A stretch of DNA of 56,185 bases from Hyphomicrobiales bacterium (GTDB lineage: Bacteria > Pseudomonadota > Alphaproteobacteria > Rhizobiales > NORP267). This document shows positions 37,723-49,813 of this stretch, one piece after another (the stretch's first letter is position 1; each line of letters opens with the position of its first letter). Where the stretch lies: NCBI GenBank assembly GCA_021775855.1, contig JAJFGZ010000020.1, forward strand, positions 1-56,185, given 5' to 3'. Under the pieces are notes generated by a model, which worked only from the letters and a program-made list of their open reading frames with translations, ran no database searches and was not told the DNA's origin. The translations under genes and the position numbers were made by a program.

Positions 37723-38679
37723 CTAAGCCCTGGGGTGGGCTTTTTCATAAACTTCCATAATCCGGGCTTGGTCGACCTCGGTGTAGATCTGGGTCGAGGA
37801 CAGGCTGGCATGGCCCAGGAGTTCCTGGATCGTGCGCAGATCGCCGCCACGGCTGAGCAGGTGGGTTGCGAAGGAATGGCGGAGCGCGTGCGGTGTCGCT
37901 GTATCGGGCAGCCCAAGCGCGCCGCGCAGGCGCTCGATCGCCAGTTGGATCAGGCGCGGATTGAGGCGCTTGCCCCTGACCCCGAGAAACAACGGGTCGC
38001 CGTATTGCAGCGGGATGGGACAGAGCTTGAGATAATCGTCGATGGCTTCAGACACGGTGCCTAGCACGGGTACAAGCCGGGTCTTGCCCCCCTTGCCCTT
38101 GATGCGCAGGATCTGATCCCGCCGGGCGGTGTCGGCATCCTCGAAATCCAGCGACAGAGCCTCGGAAATCCGCAATCCACAACCATAAAGCAATGAGACA
38201 ACAGCTGCGTCCCGGGCCGCGATCCATGGATCTACACTTAGCCCGGCATGGGCATCGTGGCGGCTGAGCGCGCGCGCCTTTTCAGGCGCCAGGGGTTTTG
38301 GAACCCCGTGGGCGATTTTTGGCGCCCGCAACGCCGTGACGGCAGTGCTGGTCGCCAGCCCGCGGCGCTCCAGAAAGCGGTAGAACGAGCGGATCGATGA
38401 GAGCGAGCGGGCCAGGCTGCGGCTTGATGTACCCTGTTGCCGGCGGCTGGCGAGCCATGACCGGATATCCATTGGGAGCAGCCCGGCGATATCTTTCACC
38501 GATGGCGGCGCGCCTAGATGGGTTTCGAGAAACCCCAGAAATTGCCCGAGATCCCGACGATAGGCAACAAGCGTTGCATCCGCCACGCGTTTGATATTTT
38601 TCAGCGATTTGAGCCAATCCTCGCCCTCACGCACCAGATCGGGCTGGCCGGAAAATGCGGGTGTTGGCATGGCGGACAA
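37723..38679 (-). CDS. xerC: Tyrosine recombinase XerC
   Basis: Site-specific recombinase that, with XerD, resolves chromosome dimers at dif. A 318-residue reading starts at TTG 38679, seven bases after AGGAG; ATG 38670 is the alternative. It has an N-terminal SAM-like core-binding domain (LVAYRRDLGQFLGFLE, LARSLSSIRSFYRFLERRG) and a C-terminal catalytic domain with R170 (GCGLRISEAL), a lysine in RIKGKGGKTR, H264-x-x-R267 (HALRHSFA), H290 (LLGHASL) and nucleophile Y299 (TQIYTEV). The set is complete, so it should be active. It lies next to transaldolase and priA, its usual setting in related genomes, which favours XerC over a mobile-element integrase. Confidence 0.95.
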   Translation of the reverse strand: MSAMPTPAFSGQPDLVREGEDWLKSLKNIKRVADATLVAYRRDLGQFLGFLETHLGAPPSVKDIAGLLPMDIRSWLASRRQQGTSSRSLARSLSSIRSFYRFLERRGLATSTAVTALRAPKIAHGVPKPLAPEKARALSRHDAHAGLSVDPWIAARDAAVVSLLYGCGLRISEALSLDFEDADTARRDQILRIKGKGGKTRLVPVLGTVSEAIDDYLKLCPIPLQYGDPLFLGVRGKRLNPRLIQLAIERLRGALGLPDTATPHALRHSFATHLLSRGGDLRTIQELLGHASLSSTQIYTEVDQARIMEVYEKAHPRA

Positions 38680-38688
38680 GGATATCTC

Positions 38689-39345
38689 CTAAAGGATCGA
38701 CTGGCCGGTCTCCGCCCAGTCTTTCAGAAAAGCGTCTAGCCCCTTGTCGGTCAGCGGGTGCTTGGCGAGGGCTTTGATCACGTCCGGCGGGATGGTTGAC
38801 ACATCCGCACCAGCCAGCGCCGCGAGCCGGACGTGGTTCGCACCACGGATCGAGGCCGCCAGAATTTCGGTATTGAGGTCAGGGTAATTGTCGTAGATGA
38901 CGCGGATTTCGTTGATCAGGTCCATTCCGTCAAGGCCGATATCGTCGAGCCGCCCAATAAATGGCGAGACAAATGTCGCGCCCGCTTTTGCCGCCAGCAA
39001 CGCCTGATTGGCACTGAAGCAAAGGGTCACGTTGACCATGGTTTTCTCAAGGCTCAACGCCCGGCAGGCTATCAACCCATCCCAGGTGAGAGGAACCTTG
39101 ACTGCGACGTTGGATGCGATTTTCGCGAGTTCCCGTCCTTCAGCGATCATCTGATCGCTTTCCGTTGCGGCCACCTCGGCACTGACCGGGCCATCTGTGA
39201 GCGTACAGATTTCAGCGATCACTTCCTTGAAATCCCGCCCGGATTTGGCGATCAGGGACGGGTTGGTTGTAACCCCGTCGATCAGTCCGGTTGCGGCGAG
39301 TTCCTTGATAGCGGCGCTATCGGCGGTGTCGACAAAGAATTTCAT
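38689..39345 (-). CDS. tal: Transaldolase (short, TalC/MipB type)
   Basis: Moves a dihydroxyacetone unit between sugar phosphates in the pentose phosphate pathway, or acts as fructose-6-phosphate aldolase. I use ATG 39345 (218 residues, [17 protein letters not shown]) with GGGAAAT upstream. The short-form motifs are present: [16 protein letters not shown], Schiff-base lysine K83 in [34 protein letters not shown] (split by turns), and [21 protein letters not shown]. It is immediately upstream of xerC on the same strand (9 bases), and divergent from priA across about 100 bases. Confidence 0.95.
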   Translation of the reverse strand: MKFFVDTADSAAIKELAATGLIDGVTTNPSLIAKSGRDFKEVIAEICTLTDGPVSAEVAATESDQMIAEGRELAKIASNVAVKVPLTWDGLIACRALSLEKTMVNVTLCFSANQALLAAKAGATFVSPFIGRLDDIGLDGMDLINEIRVIYDNYPDLNTEILAASIRGANHVRLAALAGADVSTIPPDVIKALAKHPLTDKGLDAFLKDWAETGQSIL

Positions 39346-39448
39346 GGTAATTTCCCGGTTTTTTCGAATTCCACGATGCGAACAGTTGCCTATCAGAGCT
39401 ATCTCACGCAATCCTTCTCATACAATTAAAGACTGATTGGCTAATACG

Positions 39449-41674
39449 ATGCCCGAAATCAAGCCCCCCGTTTCAGTTGCGGCAACAGAGAGATTTGTCT
39501 CTGTCCTGCTGCCACTTGCTGTGGACGGTGCCTATACCTATCTCGCAGGGCCGCCGGGGGTCGATCTGAAACGGGGTGATTTGGTCCAGGTGCCGCTGGG
39601 AACCCGGGACTATACAGGTGTCGTCTGGGAGACAGACAGCGATGCCCCGCAAATTGCCCGCGCCAAGATGCGCCAGATCGGGGAACGGCTCGACGCACCG
39701 CCCCTGGGCGGTGAGCTGCTGGATTTTATCGGGGCGGTTGCCGATTATAATATGGCACAGGCAGGAATGGTGCTGCGCATGGTTCTGCCGGTGGAAGAGG
39801 CATTTCGGCCCGCCAAACCACGTAAGGGGGTGCGATTGGTGGATGGATCTAAAAATCCTCCGCCGGAGGGATTTAGGATCACTGCCGCGCGAAAACGCGT
39901 GCTTGCCGTCGCCGAAGGGGGACTATTGTGGGGCAAAGCCGATCTGGCTCAAACGGCGGGGGTGGGTATTGGGGTCGTGGACGGATTGCTGGCAGGCGGG
40001 TTGTTCGAGTTGGTCGATCTTCCAGCTGAGACGATCGCCGCTTCGCCCGACCCGGGGCATCACAAAGTGCAACTGCTGGCGGCGCAGGAAAAAGCGGCGG
40101 CGGTGCTTCGCGAGAAGGCTGGAGGCGGCTATTCCACGACGCTGATCGACGGCGTTACTGGATCAGGCAAGACCGAGGTGTATTTCGAAGCCATCGCGGC
40201 AGCGCTGGAAGGCAACCGGCAGGTGCTTGTCCTGTTGCCGGAAATTGCCCTCACCACGCAATTTCTGGAGAGGTTTGAAGACCGCTTCGGCGCACGGCCA
40301 GCCGAATGGCACAGCGACCTGACCCCGGCCAGGCGGCGGGATATATGGCGCAGCGTTTTTACAGGCGAAACCAGGGTGATTGTCGGCGCCCGGTCGGCGC
40401 TGTTTCTGGCCTTCTCAGAACTAGGTCTGATCATCGTCGATGAGGAGCATGACAGCGCCTTCAAGCAGGTCGACCGGGTGTCGTATCATGCCCGGGACAT
40501 GGCAATCCTGCGGGGGTATCTTGGGAAATTCCCGGTAATCCTGGCATCGGCGACCCCTTCGGTTGAGACCCGGGTGAATGTAACCCGGGGCAAATATGGT
40601 TCGGTCCACTTGCCCGCCCGCTTCGGGGGGCAGCCGTTTCCCGATATCCGGCTCATCGATTTGCGCGAAAATCCGCCGGAGCGTGGCCACTGGATCGCAC
40701 CGCCGCTGGTCGCGGCGATGACCGATGTGTTGGCGGAAGGGCGGCAATCCCTGCTGTTTCTCAATCGTCGCGGTTACGCCCCGCTGACGCTATGCCGCAA
40801 ATGCGGGCACCGTTTTGTCTGCCCGGACTGTTCAAGTTGGCTGGTCGCCCACCGGTTTCGCAGGCAGTTGCAATGCCACCAATGCGGGCTGACAATCCCG
40901 GAACCCCGGCAATGCCCGGAATGCAAAACCGAAGATTCACTGGTCGCCTGCGGACCTGGGGTCGAGCGGATCATGGAAGAGGTCCGGGCGCGGTTTCCCG
41001 TTGCTCGCACTGTCACCCTGTCGAGCGATCTGGTGCGCAGTCCGGCCGAGATGCGCGAAAAATTTGCGGGCATCGCGGCTGGCGAATTCGATATTATTGT
41101 GGGGACCCAGCTGATCGCCAAGGGGCATCATTTCCCGAGCCTGAAACTTGTCGGCGTGATTGACGCCGATTTGGGGTTGGGCCACGGGGATTTAAGGGCA
41201 TCCGAGCGCACCTTCCAGCTGCTGCACCAGGTTGTCGGGCGGGCGGGGCGCGAGCAGGAGCCAGGGGTTGGGTTTCTGCAGACCCACATGTCGGACCATC
41301 CGGTCATGCAGGCCTTGGCTGCGGGCGACGCCGAAGGTTTTTACGCCCGGGAAATATCAGGCCGTGAGATTGCAAAAATGCCGCCGTTCGGTCGCCTTGC
41401 CAGCTTGCTGGTCACTGGGCGCGAGCGCCACCGGGTCGAAGACCAGGCGAAGCGGCTGGCGGCGGCGGCGCCGTCGCAAGAGGGTGTCCGGGTGCTTGGA
41501 CCGGCGGAGGCGCCGATTGCCATGGTGCGCGGGAATCACCGTTTCCGGCTGTTGGTGAAGGCCGATCGCGCGGTGGATTTGCAAGGTTATTTGCGGGGCT
41601 GGTTCGATAAAAGCGGATCGATTCGTGCAGGCGTCCGGCTGTCGGTGGATATCGATCCGCAAAGTTTCCTCTAG
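39449..41674 (+). CDS. priA: Primosomal replication helicase PriA
   Basis: 3'-to-5' DNA helicase that restarts stalled forks by loading the primosome. Start ATG 39449 (741 residues); a TTG twelve bases earlier is less likely. N-terminal 3'-DNA-binding domain (VLLPLAVDGAYTYLAG, KRGDLVQVPLGTRDYTGVVWE), Walker A DGVTGSGKTEVY, DEEHD box, the zinc-binding insert with four Cys-x2-Cys pairs (CRKC, CPDC, CHQC, CPEC; about residues 447-495), GTQLIAKGHHFPSLKLVGVIDAD and QVVGRAGREQEPG motifs. It precedes the F1 ATP synthase genes, as often in alphaproteobacteria. Confidence 0.97.
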   Translation: MPEIKPPVSVAATERFVSVLLPLAVDGAYTYLAGPPGVDLKRGDLVQVPLGTRDYTGVVWETDSDAPQIARAKMRQIGERLDAPPLGGELLDFIGAVADYNMAQAGMVLRMVLPVEEAFRPAKPRKGVRLVDGSKNPPPEGFRITAARKRVLAVAEGGLLWGKADLAQTAGVGIGVVDGLLAGGLFELVDLPAETIAASPDPGHHKVQLLAAQEKAAAVLREKAGGGYSTTLIDGVTGSGKTEVYFEAIAAALEGNRQVLVLLPEIALTTQFLERFEDRFGARPAEWHSDLTPARRRDIWRSVFTGETRVIVGARSALFLAFSELGLIIVDEEHDSAFKQVDRVSYHARDMAILRGYLGKFPVILASATPSVETRVNVTRGKYGSVHLPARFGGQPFPDIRLIDLRENPPERGHWIAPPLVAAMTDVLAEGRQSLLFLNRRGYAPLTLCRKCGHRFVCPDCSSWLVAHRFRRQLQCHQCGLTIPEPRQCPECKTEDSLVACGPGVERIMEEVRARFPVARTVTLSSDLVRSPAEMREKFAGIAAGEFDIIVGTQLIAKGHHFPSLKLVGVIDADLGLGHGDLRASERTFQLLHQVVGRAGREQEPGVGFLQTHMSDHPVMQALAAGDAEGFYAREISGREIAKMPPFGRLASLLVTGRERHRVEDQAKRLAAAAPSQEGVRVLGPAEAPIAMVRGNHRFRLLVKADRAVDLQGYLRGWFDKSGSIRAGVRLSVDIDPQSFL

Positions 41675-41913
41675 ATGGAACCCCGCCGCGCGATTCGCAA
41701 GATTTGTGCTCTGCGGTATATTTTACGAGACCAAGACAATGTTGTTCGTCTGATGAGTTGCCAGCGGTTGGTCCCTATGCTAGATGATGCGCGGTTTTCA
41801 GGGGCTGCAAACACCTTCCGGTTCCCCGATATACACGCCCAATAATGTTCGGGATTGGCAGAGCCCAATAAGGGTGCTGTAATGATCCCCGAGTGCGTCA
41901 GAGGTTTAAGTTT

Positions 41914-42474
41914 TTGGCAGGCGGACAAGCGGATATTTCAGGCATAGCGGAGCGGTATGCGAGCGCTCTGTTTGCGCTCGCGCTCGAAGGCAAGGCGGTC
42001 GGCAAGATTCAGAAAGACCTGGATGCATTCGCCGGCATGATTGATCAAAGCGACGAACTGCAGCGGCTCATATCAAGCCCGGTCTTTTCCGCCAATGAAC
42101 AGGCCGACGCGATTGCCGCGCTGGCGTCGAAAGCAAAAATCACCGGCCTTACAGCGAACTTTCTTGGCCTGGTCGCAAATAATCGACGGCTGTTTGCCGT
42201 CCAGGGCATGATCAAGGCGTTCCGCAACCTGGTGGCCGACCATCGCGGCGAAGTGACCGCAGATGTGACATCGGCAACCGCGCTGACGGCGGCGCAGGTC
42301 AAATCACTCAATACTGTATTGAACAGTGCGGTTGGCAAGAAAGTACAGATTGCCCGGCATGTTGACCCGGCCATTCTTGGTGGGATGATCGTCAAAGTCG
42401 GCAGCCGCATGATCGACACGACACTAAGAACCAAACTCGATAACCTTAAAATTGCTATGAAAGAGGTCGGCTGA
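41914..42474 (+). CDS. atpH: ATP synthase F1 subunit delta
   Basis: Peripheral-stalk subunit that holds F1 to the stator. The start is not an ATG. TTG 41914 (186 residues, then [19 protein letters not shown]) lies 9 bases after AGAGG; GTG 41893 would add 7 residues. Family features: the [13 protein letters not shown] helix, [41 protein letters not shown], and C-terminal [24 protein letters not shown]. It opens atpHAGDC; the stop overlaps the atpA ATG as TGATG. A gap of about 240 bases from priA precedes it, without a recognisable gene. Confidence 0.95.
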   Translation: MAGGQADISGIAERYASALFALALEGKAVGKIQKDLDAFAGMIDQSDELQRLISSPVFSANEQADAIAALASKAKITGLTANFLGLVANNRRLFAVQGMIKAFRNLVADHRGEVTADVTSATALTAAQVKSLNTVLNSAVGKKVQIARHVDPAILGGMIVKVGSRMIDTTLRTKLDNLKIAMKEVG

Positions 42475-44003
42475 TGAATATCCGCGCCGCAGAAATCTCC
42501 TCGATCCTCAAGGATCAAATCAAGAATTTCGGCAAGGAGGCCGCCGTATCCGAAGTGGGTCAGGTGCTCTCGGTCGGGGACGGGATTGCCCGGGTCTACG
42601 GGCTCGACAATGTCCAGGCTGGCGAAATGGTGGAGTTCCCCGGTGGCGTCCGGGGCATGGCCCTCAATCTCGAGACCGACAATGTAGGGGTCGTGATTTT
42701 CGGTTCCGACCAGAACATCCGCGAGGGCGATACGGTTAAGCGGACCGGCGCTATTGTGGAAGTGCCGGTTGGCAAGGAATTGCTCGGCCGGGTGGTAGAT
42801 GGTCTTGGCAACCCGATTGACGGCAAGGGTCCTATAAAGGCCAAGAAGAATGCCCGTGTGGATGTGAAGGCGCCCGGGATTATCCCGCGCAAATCGGTGC
42901 ACGAGCCAATGTCGACGGGCCTTAAGGCGATCGACGCACTGATCCCGATCGGGCGCGGGCAACGCGAATTGGTGATCGGTGACCGCCAAACCGGCAAGAC
43001 AGCGGTTGTGCTTGATACCTTCCTCAATCAGAAATCGATCAACGAATCGGATGACGAGAGCGAGAAGCTCTATTGCATCTATGTCGCCATCGGGCAGAAG
43101 CGCTCGACGGTTGCACAGTTTGTGAAGGTGCTTGAGGAACAGGGTGCGCTGGACTATTCGATCATCGTTGCGGCAACTGCGTCTGACCCGGCGCCGATGC
43201 AGTATCTGGCACCATTTACCGGCTGCGCGATGGGCGAATTTTTTCGCGACAACGGCATGCACGCCGTGATCGCGTATGACGATCTTTCCAAGCAGGCCGT
43301 GGCGTACCGCCAGATGTCGCTGCTGCTGCGCCGCCCGCCCGGGCGCGAAGCCTATCCGGGCGACGTTTTTTACCTGCATTCCCGGCTGCTGGAACGCTCC
43401 GCCAAGATGAACGACGACAATGGCGGGGGGTCGCTGACCGCTCTGCCGATCATCGAGACCCAGGCCAACGACGTGTCGGCCTATATCCCGACCAACGTGA
43501 TCTCGATCACGGACGGCCAGATATTCCTCGAGACCGATCTATTTTATCAGGGCATTCGCCCGGCACTCAACGTTGGTCTGTCGGTATCCCGCGTTGGGTC
43601 GGCGGCTCAGGTCAAGGCAATGAAACAGGTTGCCGGTACGATCAAGGGCGAACTCGCCCAGTACCGCGAAATGGCGGCTTTCGCCCAGTTCGGCTCCGAT
43701 CTGGACGCCTCTACGCAACGGCTCCTGAACCGTGGCGCGCGGCTGACCGAATTGCTGAAGCAGCCGCAATTCTCGCCCCTCAAAACCGAAGAGCAAGTGA
43801 CCGTGATTTTCGCTGGCGTGAACGGCTATCTCGATTCCCTCGATGTGACCGACGTAGGCCGGTTTGAAACCGAATTGTTGCGCCACGTGCGCGACAAGCA
43901 CGGCGATCTGCTGGATACGATCCGCAAGGAAAAAGAAGTGTCCGAGAAGACCACCGGGAAACTCAAAACGGTGCTCAATACGTTCGCCAAGGCGTTCGCG
44001 TAA
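42474..44003 (+). CDS. atpA: ATP synthase F1 subunit alpha
   Basis: Regulatory nucleotide-binding subunit of F1. 509 residues with [16 protein letters not shown] start, [21 protein letters not shown], Walker [21 protein letters not shown]-like [37 protein letters not shown] and [17 protein letters not shown]. Translationally coupled to atpH by a 1-base overlap. Confidence 0.99.
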   Translation: MNIRAAEISSILKDQIKNFGKEAAVSEVGQVLSVGDGIARVYGLDNVQAGEMVEFPGGVRGMALNLETDNVGVVIFGSDQNIREGDTVKRTGAIVEVPVGKELLGRVVDGLGNPIDGKGPIKAKKNARVDVKAPGIIPRKSVHEPMSTGLKAIDALIPIGRGQRELVIGDRQTGKTAVVLDTFLNQKSINESDDESEKLYCIYVAIGQKRSTVAQFVKVLEEQGALDYSIIVAATASDPAPMQYLAPFTGCAMGEFFRDNGMHAVIAYDDLSKQAVAYRQMSLLLRRPPGREAYPGDVFYLHSRLLERSAKMNDDNGGGSLTALPIIETQANDVSAYIPTNVISITDGQIFLETDLFYQGIRPALNVGLSVSRVGSAAQVKAMKQVAGTIKGELAQYREMAAFAQFGSDLDASTQRLLNRGARLTELLKQPQFSPLKTEEQVTVIFAGVNGYLDSLDVTDVGRFETELLRHVRDKHGDLLDTIRKEKEVSEKTTGKLKTVLNTFAKAFA

Positions 44004-44036
44004 CCGAACCGGATTTATGAGACAGGATAACGGTTT

Positions 44037-46401
<2,365 letters not shown>

Positions 46402-46429
46402 AGAACGGTTTCGATAAGAGGATTGAGAC

Positions 46430-46828
46430 ATGGCCGAAGCGTTCCAGTTTGAACTGGTAAGCCCCGAAAAGCTGCTGATGTCGGAAGCGGTCGAGCAGGT
46501 CGTGGTGCCGGGATCCGAGGGCGACTTCGCGATTCTGAAGGGCCATGCCCCGGTCATGTCGACATTGAAGCCGGGCGTGGTCGAAATCCAGATCAATGAC
46601 AAGGACCAGACGCGCATTTTTGTGCGCGGCGGGTTTGCCGAAGCCGGTCCGGACAGGTTGACCATTTTGGCGGAGAAAGCCATTCCACTTGATGAGCTGG
46701 ATGCGGATGCATTGACGCAGGAAATCCAGAATGCCGAAGAAGACGTCAACGATGCCAAGAGCGACGAAGTGCGTGACAAAGCGCAGACCCAACTAGACCG
46801 GCTGAAAGAGCTTCAGGTCTCGCTCTAG
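46430..46828 (+). CDS. atpC: ATP synthase F1 subunit epsilon
   Basis: Rotor subunit that can inhibit ATP hydrolysis. 132 residues: beta-sandwich (FQFELVSPEKLLMSEAVEQV, PGSEGDFAILKGHAPVMSTL, FVRGGFAEAGPDRLTILAE) and a C-terminal helical hairpin (LTQEIQNAEEDVNDA). It ends the F1 operon. Its stop overlaps the stop of the convergent rppH, leaving no room for a terminator between them. Confidence 0.97.
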   Translation: MAEAFQFELVSPEKLLMSEAVEQVVVPGSEGDFAILKGHAPVMSTLKPGVVEIQINDKDQTRIFVRGGFAEAGPDRLTILAEKAIPLDELDADALTQEIQNAEEDVNDAKSDEVRDKAQTQLDRLKELQVSL

Positions 46829-47334
46829 GATTCGTTTGCCAGATCGGCAAATTCCCCAACGACTGATTCGTAGACGCCGCGTTTGAAGGCGACGATCATG
46901 CCGGGAACGTCGGCCATCGGAACCCATTTCCATTGATCGAATTCGGGTTTGTCGCCGTTACCGGGGTCAAGAATATCAACCTCGTCGTCGGTGCCTTCGA
47001 ACCGAACCGCAAACCATTTCTGGATCTGGCCGCGGTATCTGGCGCGCCACCCTGTTTTCGCGATTTCGGAAGGAAGATCGTATTTGAACCAATCCTGGGA
47101 TTCCTGGAGAATCTCGATCGATTTGATGCTTGTTTCTTCATAGAGTTCGCGCAGCGCGGCCTCGACCGGCTCTTCGCCGGGATCGATCCCTCCCTGGGGC
47201 ATTTGCCACAACTCGCCCATATTGTAGCTGCGCGAATCATCGAACCGCCGGCCCATCCAGACCAGCCCGTCCCGGTTCAGGACCATGATCCCAACGCATG
47301 GCCGGTATTCCGGTTCGGACGCGGGATTGTTCAT
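46825..47334 (-). CDS. rppH: RNA pyrophosphohydrolase RppH
   Basis: Nudix hydrolase that removes pyrophosphate from 5'-triphosphate RNA, the first step of 5'-end-dependent decay (also dinucleoside polyphosphate hydrolase). 169 residues; YRPCVGIMVLNRDGLVWMGRR is split by the usual turn, then the Nudix box GGIDPGEEPVEAALRELYEETSI, WFKYDLPSEIAKTGW, and the RppH-specific GQIQKWFAVRFEG. It starts 19 bases after the end of the polysaccharide-deacetylase gene on the same strand. Confidence 0.96.
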   Translation of the reverse strand: MNNPASEPEYRPCVGIMVLNRDGLVWMGRRFDDSRSYNMGELWQMPQGGIDPGEEPVEAALRELYEETSIKSIEILQESQDWFKYDLPSEIAKTGWRARYRGQIQKWFAVRFEGTDDEVDILDPGNGDKPEFDQWKWVPMADVPGMIVAFKRGVYESVVGEFADLANES

Positions 47335-47353
47335 TCGAAGACTATTCCTGACC

Positions 47354-48544
47354 CTAGCTTTGCGCCAGCGGAGTCACGGCGGCGCTGATAGGAATGAGGT
47401 TGATTCCCTTGCCCTGCAATTGCCGGGCCCATTCTGTCAGGCGGGAAATTGAGATTGGCAGCGCGGTGGCATATCCGACGGCCAGACCGTGGCGGAGCGC
47501 GAGATTTTCCAGCCTGAGGAGCGCTGTGTCGATATTCTCCTGGTCGGCAAGCGCATCGATAATGACGTCGGCGCTGCCGGCCTGCAGACCAATTTGGGAG
47601 GCGATTTCTTCGTGACGACTGCGGGCCGAAGAATGATCGTCCAGATACAAAAGGCCGCGGTCGGAAAATTCCTGTAGTATAGGCGAAAACACTTCGCTGT
47701 TGGCGGTGAAGCGCGCACCCATGTAATTTGTGACGCCCACATAGCCAGTGAAGCGGGACATCAACCAGTTGAGGCGGCGGATATTGGTCTCGGCATCGCT
47801 ATCCACCCGGAGTGTATGGGGTCCTGGGTCGTTATCCGGATAGTCGAAGGGCTCCATGGGGATTTGCATGAGGACTTCGTGGCCGTTGCGACGGGCCTTG
47901 GCGACCCAGTTTTGCAGGTCCGAGCCGTAAGGCGCGAAGGCAAGAGATACCTGGCCGGGCAAGTTGTTGATGGCGTCGAGCGTGCCTGAAGCGCTGATGC
48001 CGAGGCCAGAGACCAGGATCGCGATGCGGGGTTGATCGGGATTTTGGATGATTGGATCCAGGCCGGCTGGACGGGCATAGGCCTGGGAAGGGCGGCGGCC
48101 ATCGGTGGCGATGCGTGGAAGCGGGCCTTCGGGACCGGCTTCGGTCAGCGCCGGGTCGGAATTGGGTCCCAACCGGATGGTCGATCCGGTACCGGGGCGG
48201 CGAATAATTGTGACGCCGTTGTTGCGAATTTCTGATCGCCCGCCGGTTGCTACGATCCGGCTGCGTTGGTTCGGCTGGCTGTCCCCCGGCGCAATCGACT
48301 GGCGTATGCTCAGGGGCGCCGTGTCGGCGCGCTCGTCGTTTGCTGCAGGGCCATTGAGAGATACGATCGCATAGGGTTGGCCACCCATGGGGTCGGCCTG
48401 CAATATAATCCAGACCAGGACCAGCAGTCCGAATGCGACCAGCCCCGATGCCGTATAGGTTACGGTTGACCGGTTGTTGCCGGTCAGTAATTGTGCTACG
48501 CGGCGGCCATGGGCTTTGAGTGGTGTGTTCAGGTCATCAGACAT
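47354..48544 (-). CDS. Divergent polysaccharide deacetylase family protein (YibQ-like)
   Basis: A bitopic envelope protein of about 396 residues (start ATG 48544; three upstream in-frame ATGs up to 48586 are possible and none has a strong ribosome site). After a cytosolic N terminus and one membrane helix (TVTYTASGLVAFGLLVLVWI) comes a Pro/Arg-rich periplasmic linker. The C-terminal domain (about 175-396) is of the divergent deacetylase type: RIAILVSGLGISASGTLDAI, QVSLAFAPYGSDLQNWVAKA, HEVLMQIPMEPFDYPDNDPG, GVTNYMGARFTAN, LLYLDDHSS. Its role in the cell wall is not established, but it typically lies with ctpA and rppH, as here. Confidence 0.88.
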   Translation of the reverse strand: MSDDLNTPLKAHGRRVAQLLTGNNRSTVTYTASGLVAFGLLVLVWIILQADPMGGQPYAIVSLNGPAANDERADTAPLSIRQSIAPGDSQPNQRSRIVATGGRSEIRNNGVTIIRRPGTGSTIRLGPNSDPALTEAGPEGPLPRIATDGRRPSQAYARPAGLDPIIQNPDQPRIAILVSGLGISASGTLDAINNLPGQVSLAFAPYGSDLQNWVAKARRNGHEVLMQIPMEPFDYPDNDPGPHTLRVDSDAETNIRRLNWLMSRFTGYVGVTNYMGARFTANSEVFSPILQEFSDRGLLYLDDHSSARSRHEEIASQIGLQAGSADVIIDALADQENIDTALLRLENLALRHGLAVGYATALPISISRLTEWARQLQGKGINLIPISAAVTPLAQS

Positions 48545-48765
48545 GCCGGTATCTTGCTTGCGTAGCATTGACATCTGGTAAACCATGTTGGTTCGGGCAA
48601 AACTTTATGGCAATCACCGGAAATTCCCAAAAGCCCTGTTTCCTGGCCCGGGTCTGGAGAAATTGTCACACAGCTTGCCGGAACTGTTCATTTGCCCGGC
48701 GAGGTGAACTGGCTTAACAAGGGCTGGGAAATCCTAATTTACACAATGGACAAAGTGCGGACAGA

Positions 48766-49797
48766 ATGAACCAAGCGAGGCAGACGATGCCGATTGACGG
48801 GGATACCAGATCAGCGCGCGATTTGCTGAAGGCGCTGGCCCGGTACCGGGAGCCGGATCACGGGCGGAGTATTCTGGAATTGGCCGTCACCGCGATCCCA
48901 TTCGTGGTGCTTTGTGTCGCAGCCTGGTGGGTAATGCCGATCAGCTACTGGCTGACCCTCGTCTTCATAGTACCGGCGGCCATATTTCTCGTGCGGCTTT
49001 TTATGATCCAGCACGATTGCGGTCACGGAGCCTTCTTCCGGCACCGGGCAGCCAATGACTGGGTCGGGCGAATTCTCGGCGTCCTAACATTCACGCCTTA
49101 CGATGTCTGGCGGCGTAGTCACGCCACCCATCATGCGACATCGGGCAATCTCGACAAACGCGGTGTCGGCGATGTGGATACCCATACCGTCCGGGAATAC
49201 CAGTCGATGCCGCGCTGGCGGCGGATTGCCTACCGGCTTCATCGCCATCCGCTTATCCTTTTCGGGATCGGGCCGGTATATTATTTCCTGCTCCGGAACC
49301 GTTTACCGGTTGGGATCAGCAATGGCGACCGGCGGTTCTGGATGAGCGCCATGGGCACGAATCTCACAATTTTTACAGTCGCTGCAATTCTGATATATCT
49401 GCTGGGTCCCTGGCCCTTCCTTCTGGTGCAACTGCCGGTCATTATTCTGGCGTCTTCGATCGGGGTTTGGCTGTTTTATGTCCAGCACCAGTTTGAAACT
49501 ACTTACTGGGAAAGCGATGCGGATTGGAATGTGCATGACGCGGCACTGCACGGCAGCTCGCATTATAGACTACCCGGGATATTGGGTTGGCTCACGGCTC
49601 ATATCGGCGTGCATCACGTGCACCATCTTTCAAGCCGGATACCCTATTACCGCCTGCCCCAGGTCCTCCGGGAGATCCCGGAATTCGAACCGATTGGGCG
49701 GATTACACTTTTACAGAGCCTTGGCTGCGTACGGCTTCACCTTTGGGATGAAGACCAGCACCGACTGATCTCGTTTGCGGAAGCCGCTACCCGGTAA
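48766..49797 (+). CDS. Fatty acid desaturase (membrane di-iron)
   Basis: Introduces a double bond into acyl chains of membrane lipids. 343 residues; an alternative ATG at 48787 has a better GAGG ribosome site and would give 336. Three histidine boxes are present: HDCGHGAFF (H83, H87), HATHH (119-123), and IGVHHVHHLSSRIPYYRL near residue 285. Four hydrophobic segments lie between them. The boxes and the length fit the DesA/delta-12-type acyl-lipid desaturases. The gene is on the plus strand between the minus-strand YibQ-like and ctpA genes, which are otherwise usually neighbours, so it looks like an insertion. Confidence 0.92.
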   Translation: MNQARQTMPIDGDTRSARDLLKALARYREPDHGRSILELAVTAIPFVVLCVAAWWVMPISYWLTLVFIVPAAIFLVRLFMIQHDCGHGAFFRHRAANDWVGRILGVLTFTPYDVWRRSHATHHATSGNLDKRGVGDVDTHTVREYQSMPRWRRIAYRLHRHPLILFGIGPVYYFLLRNRLPVGISNGDRRFWMSAMGTNLTIFTVAAILIYLLGPWPFLLVQLPVIILASSIGVWLFYVQHQFETTYWESDADWNVHDAALHGSSHYRLPGILGWLTAHIGVHHVHHLSSRIPYYRLPQVLREIPEFEPIGRITLLQSLGCVRLHLWDEDQHRLISFAEAATR

Positions 49798-49813
49798 TCT
49801 TATTCGCCATAAA

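Noticed and set aside
37723-38679. Integrase of a mobile element
   Set aside because: Length, full XerC motif set and neighbours (transaldolase, priA, ATP synthase) point to chromosomal XerC; no att-like repeats or cargo are seen.
41675-41892. Possible RNA gene in the gap between priA and atpH
   Set aside because: No cloverleaf or other conserved RNA secondary structure could be drawn, and no convincing promoter or terminator was found.
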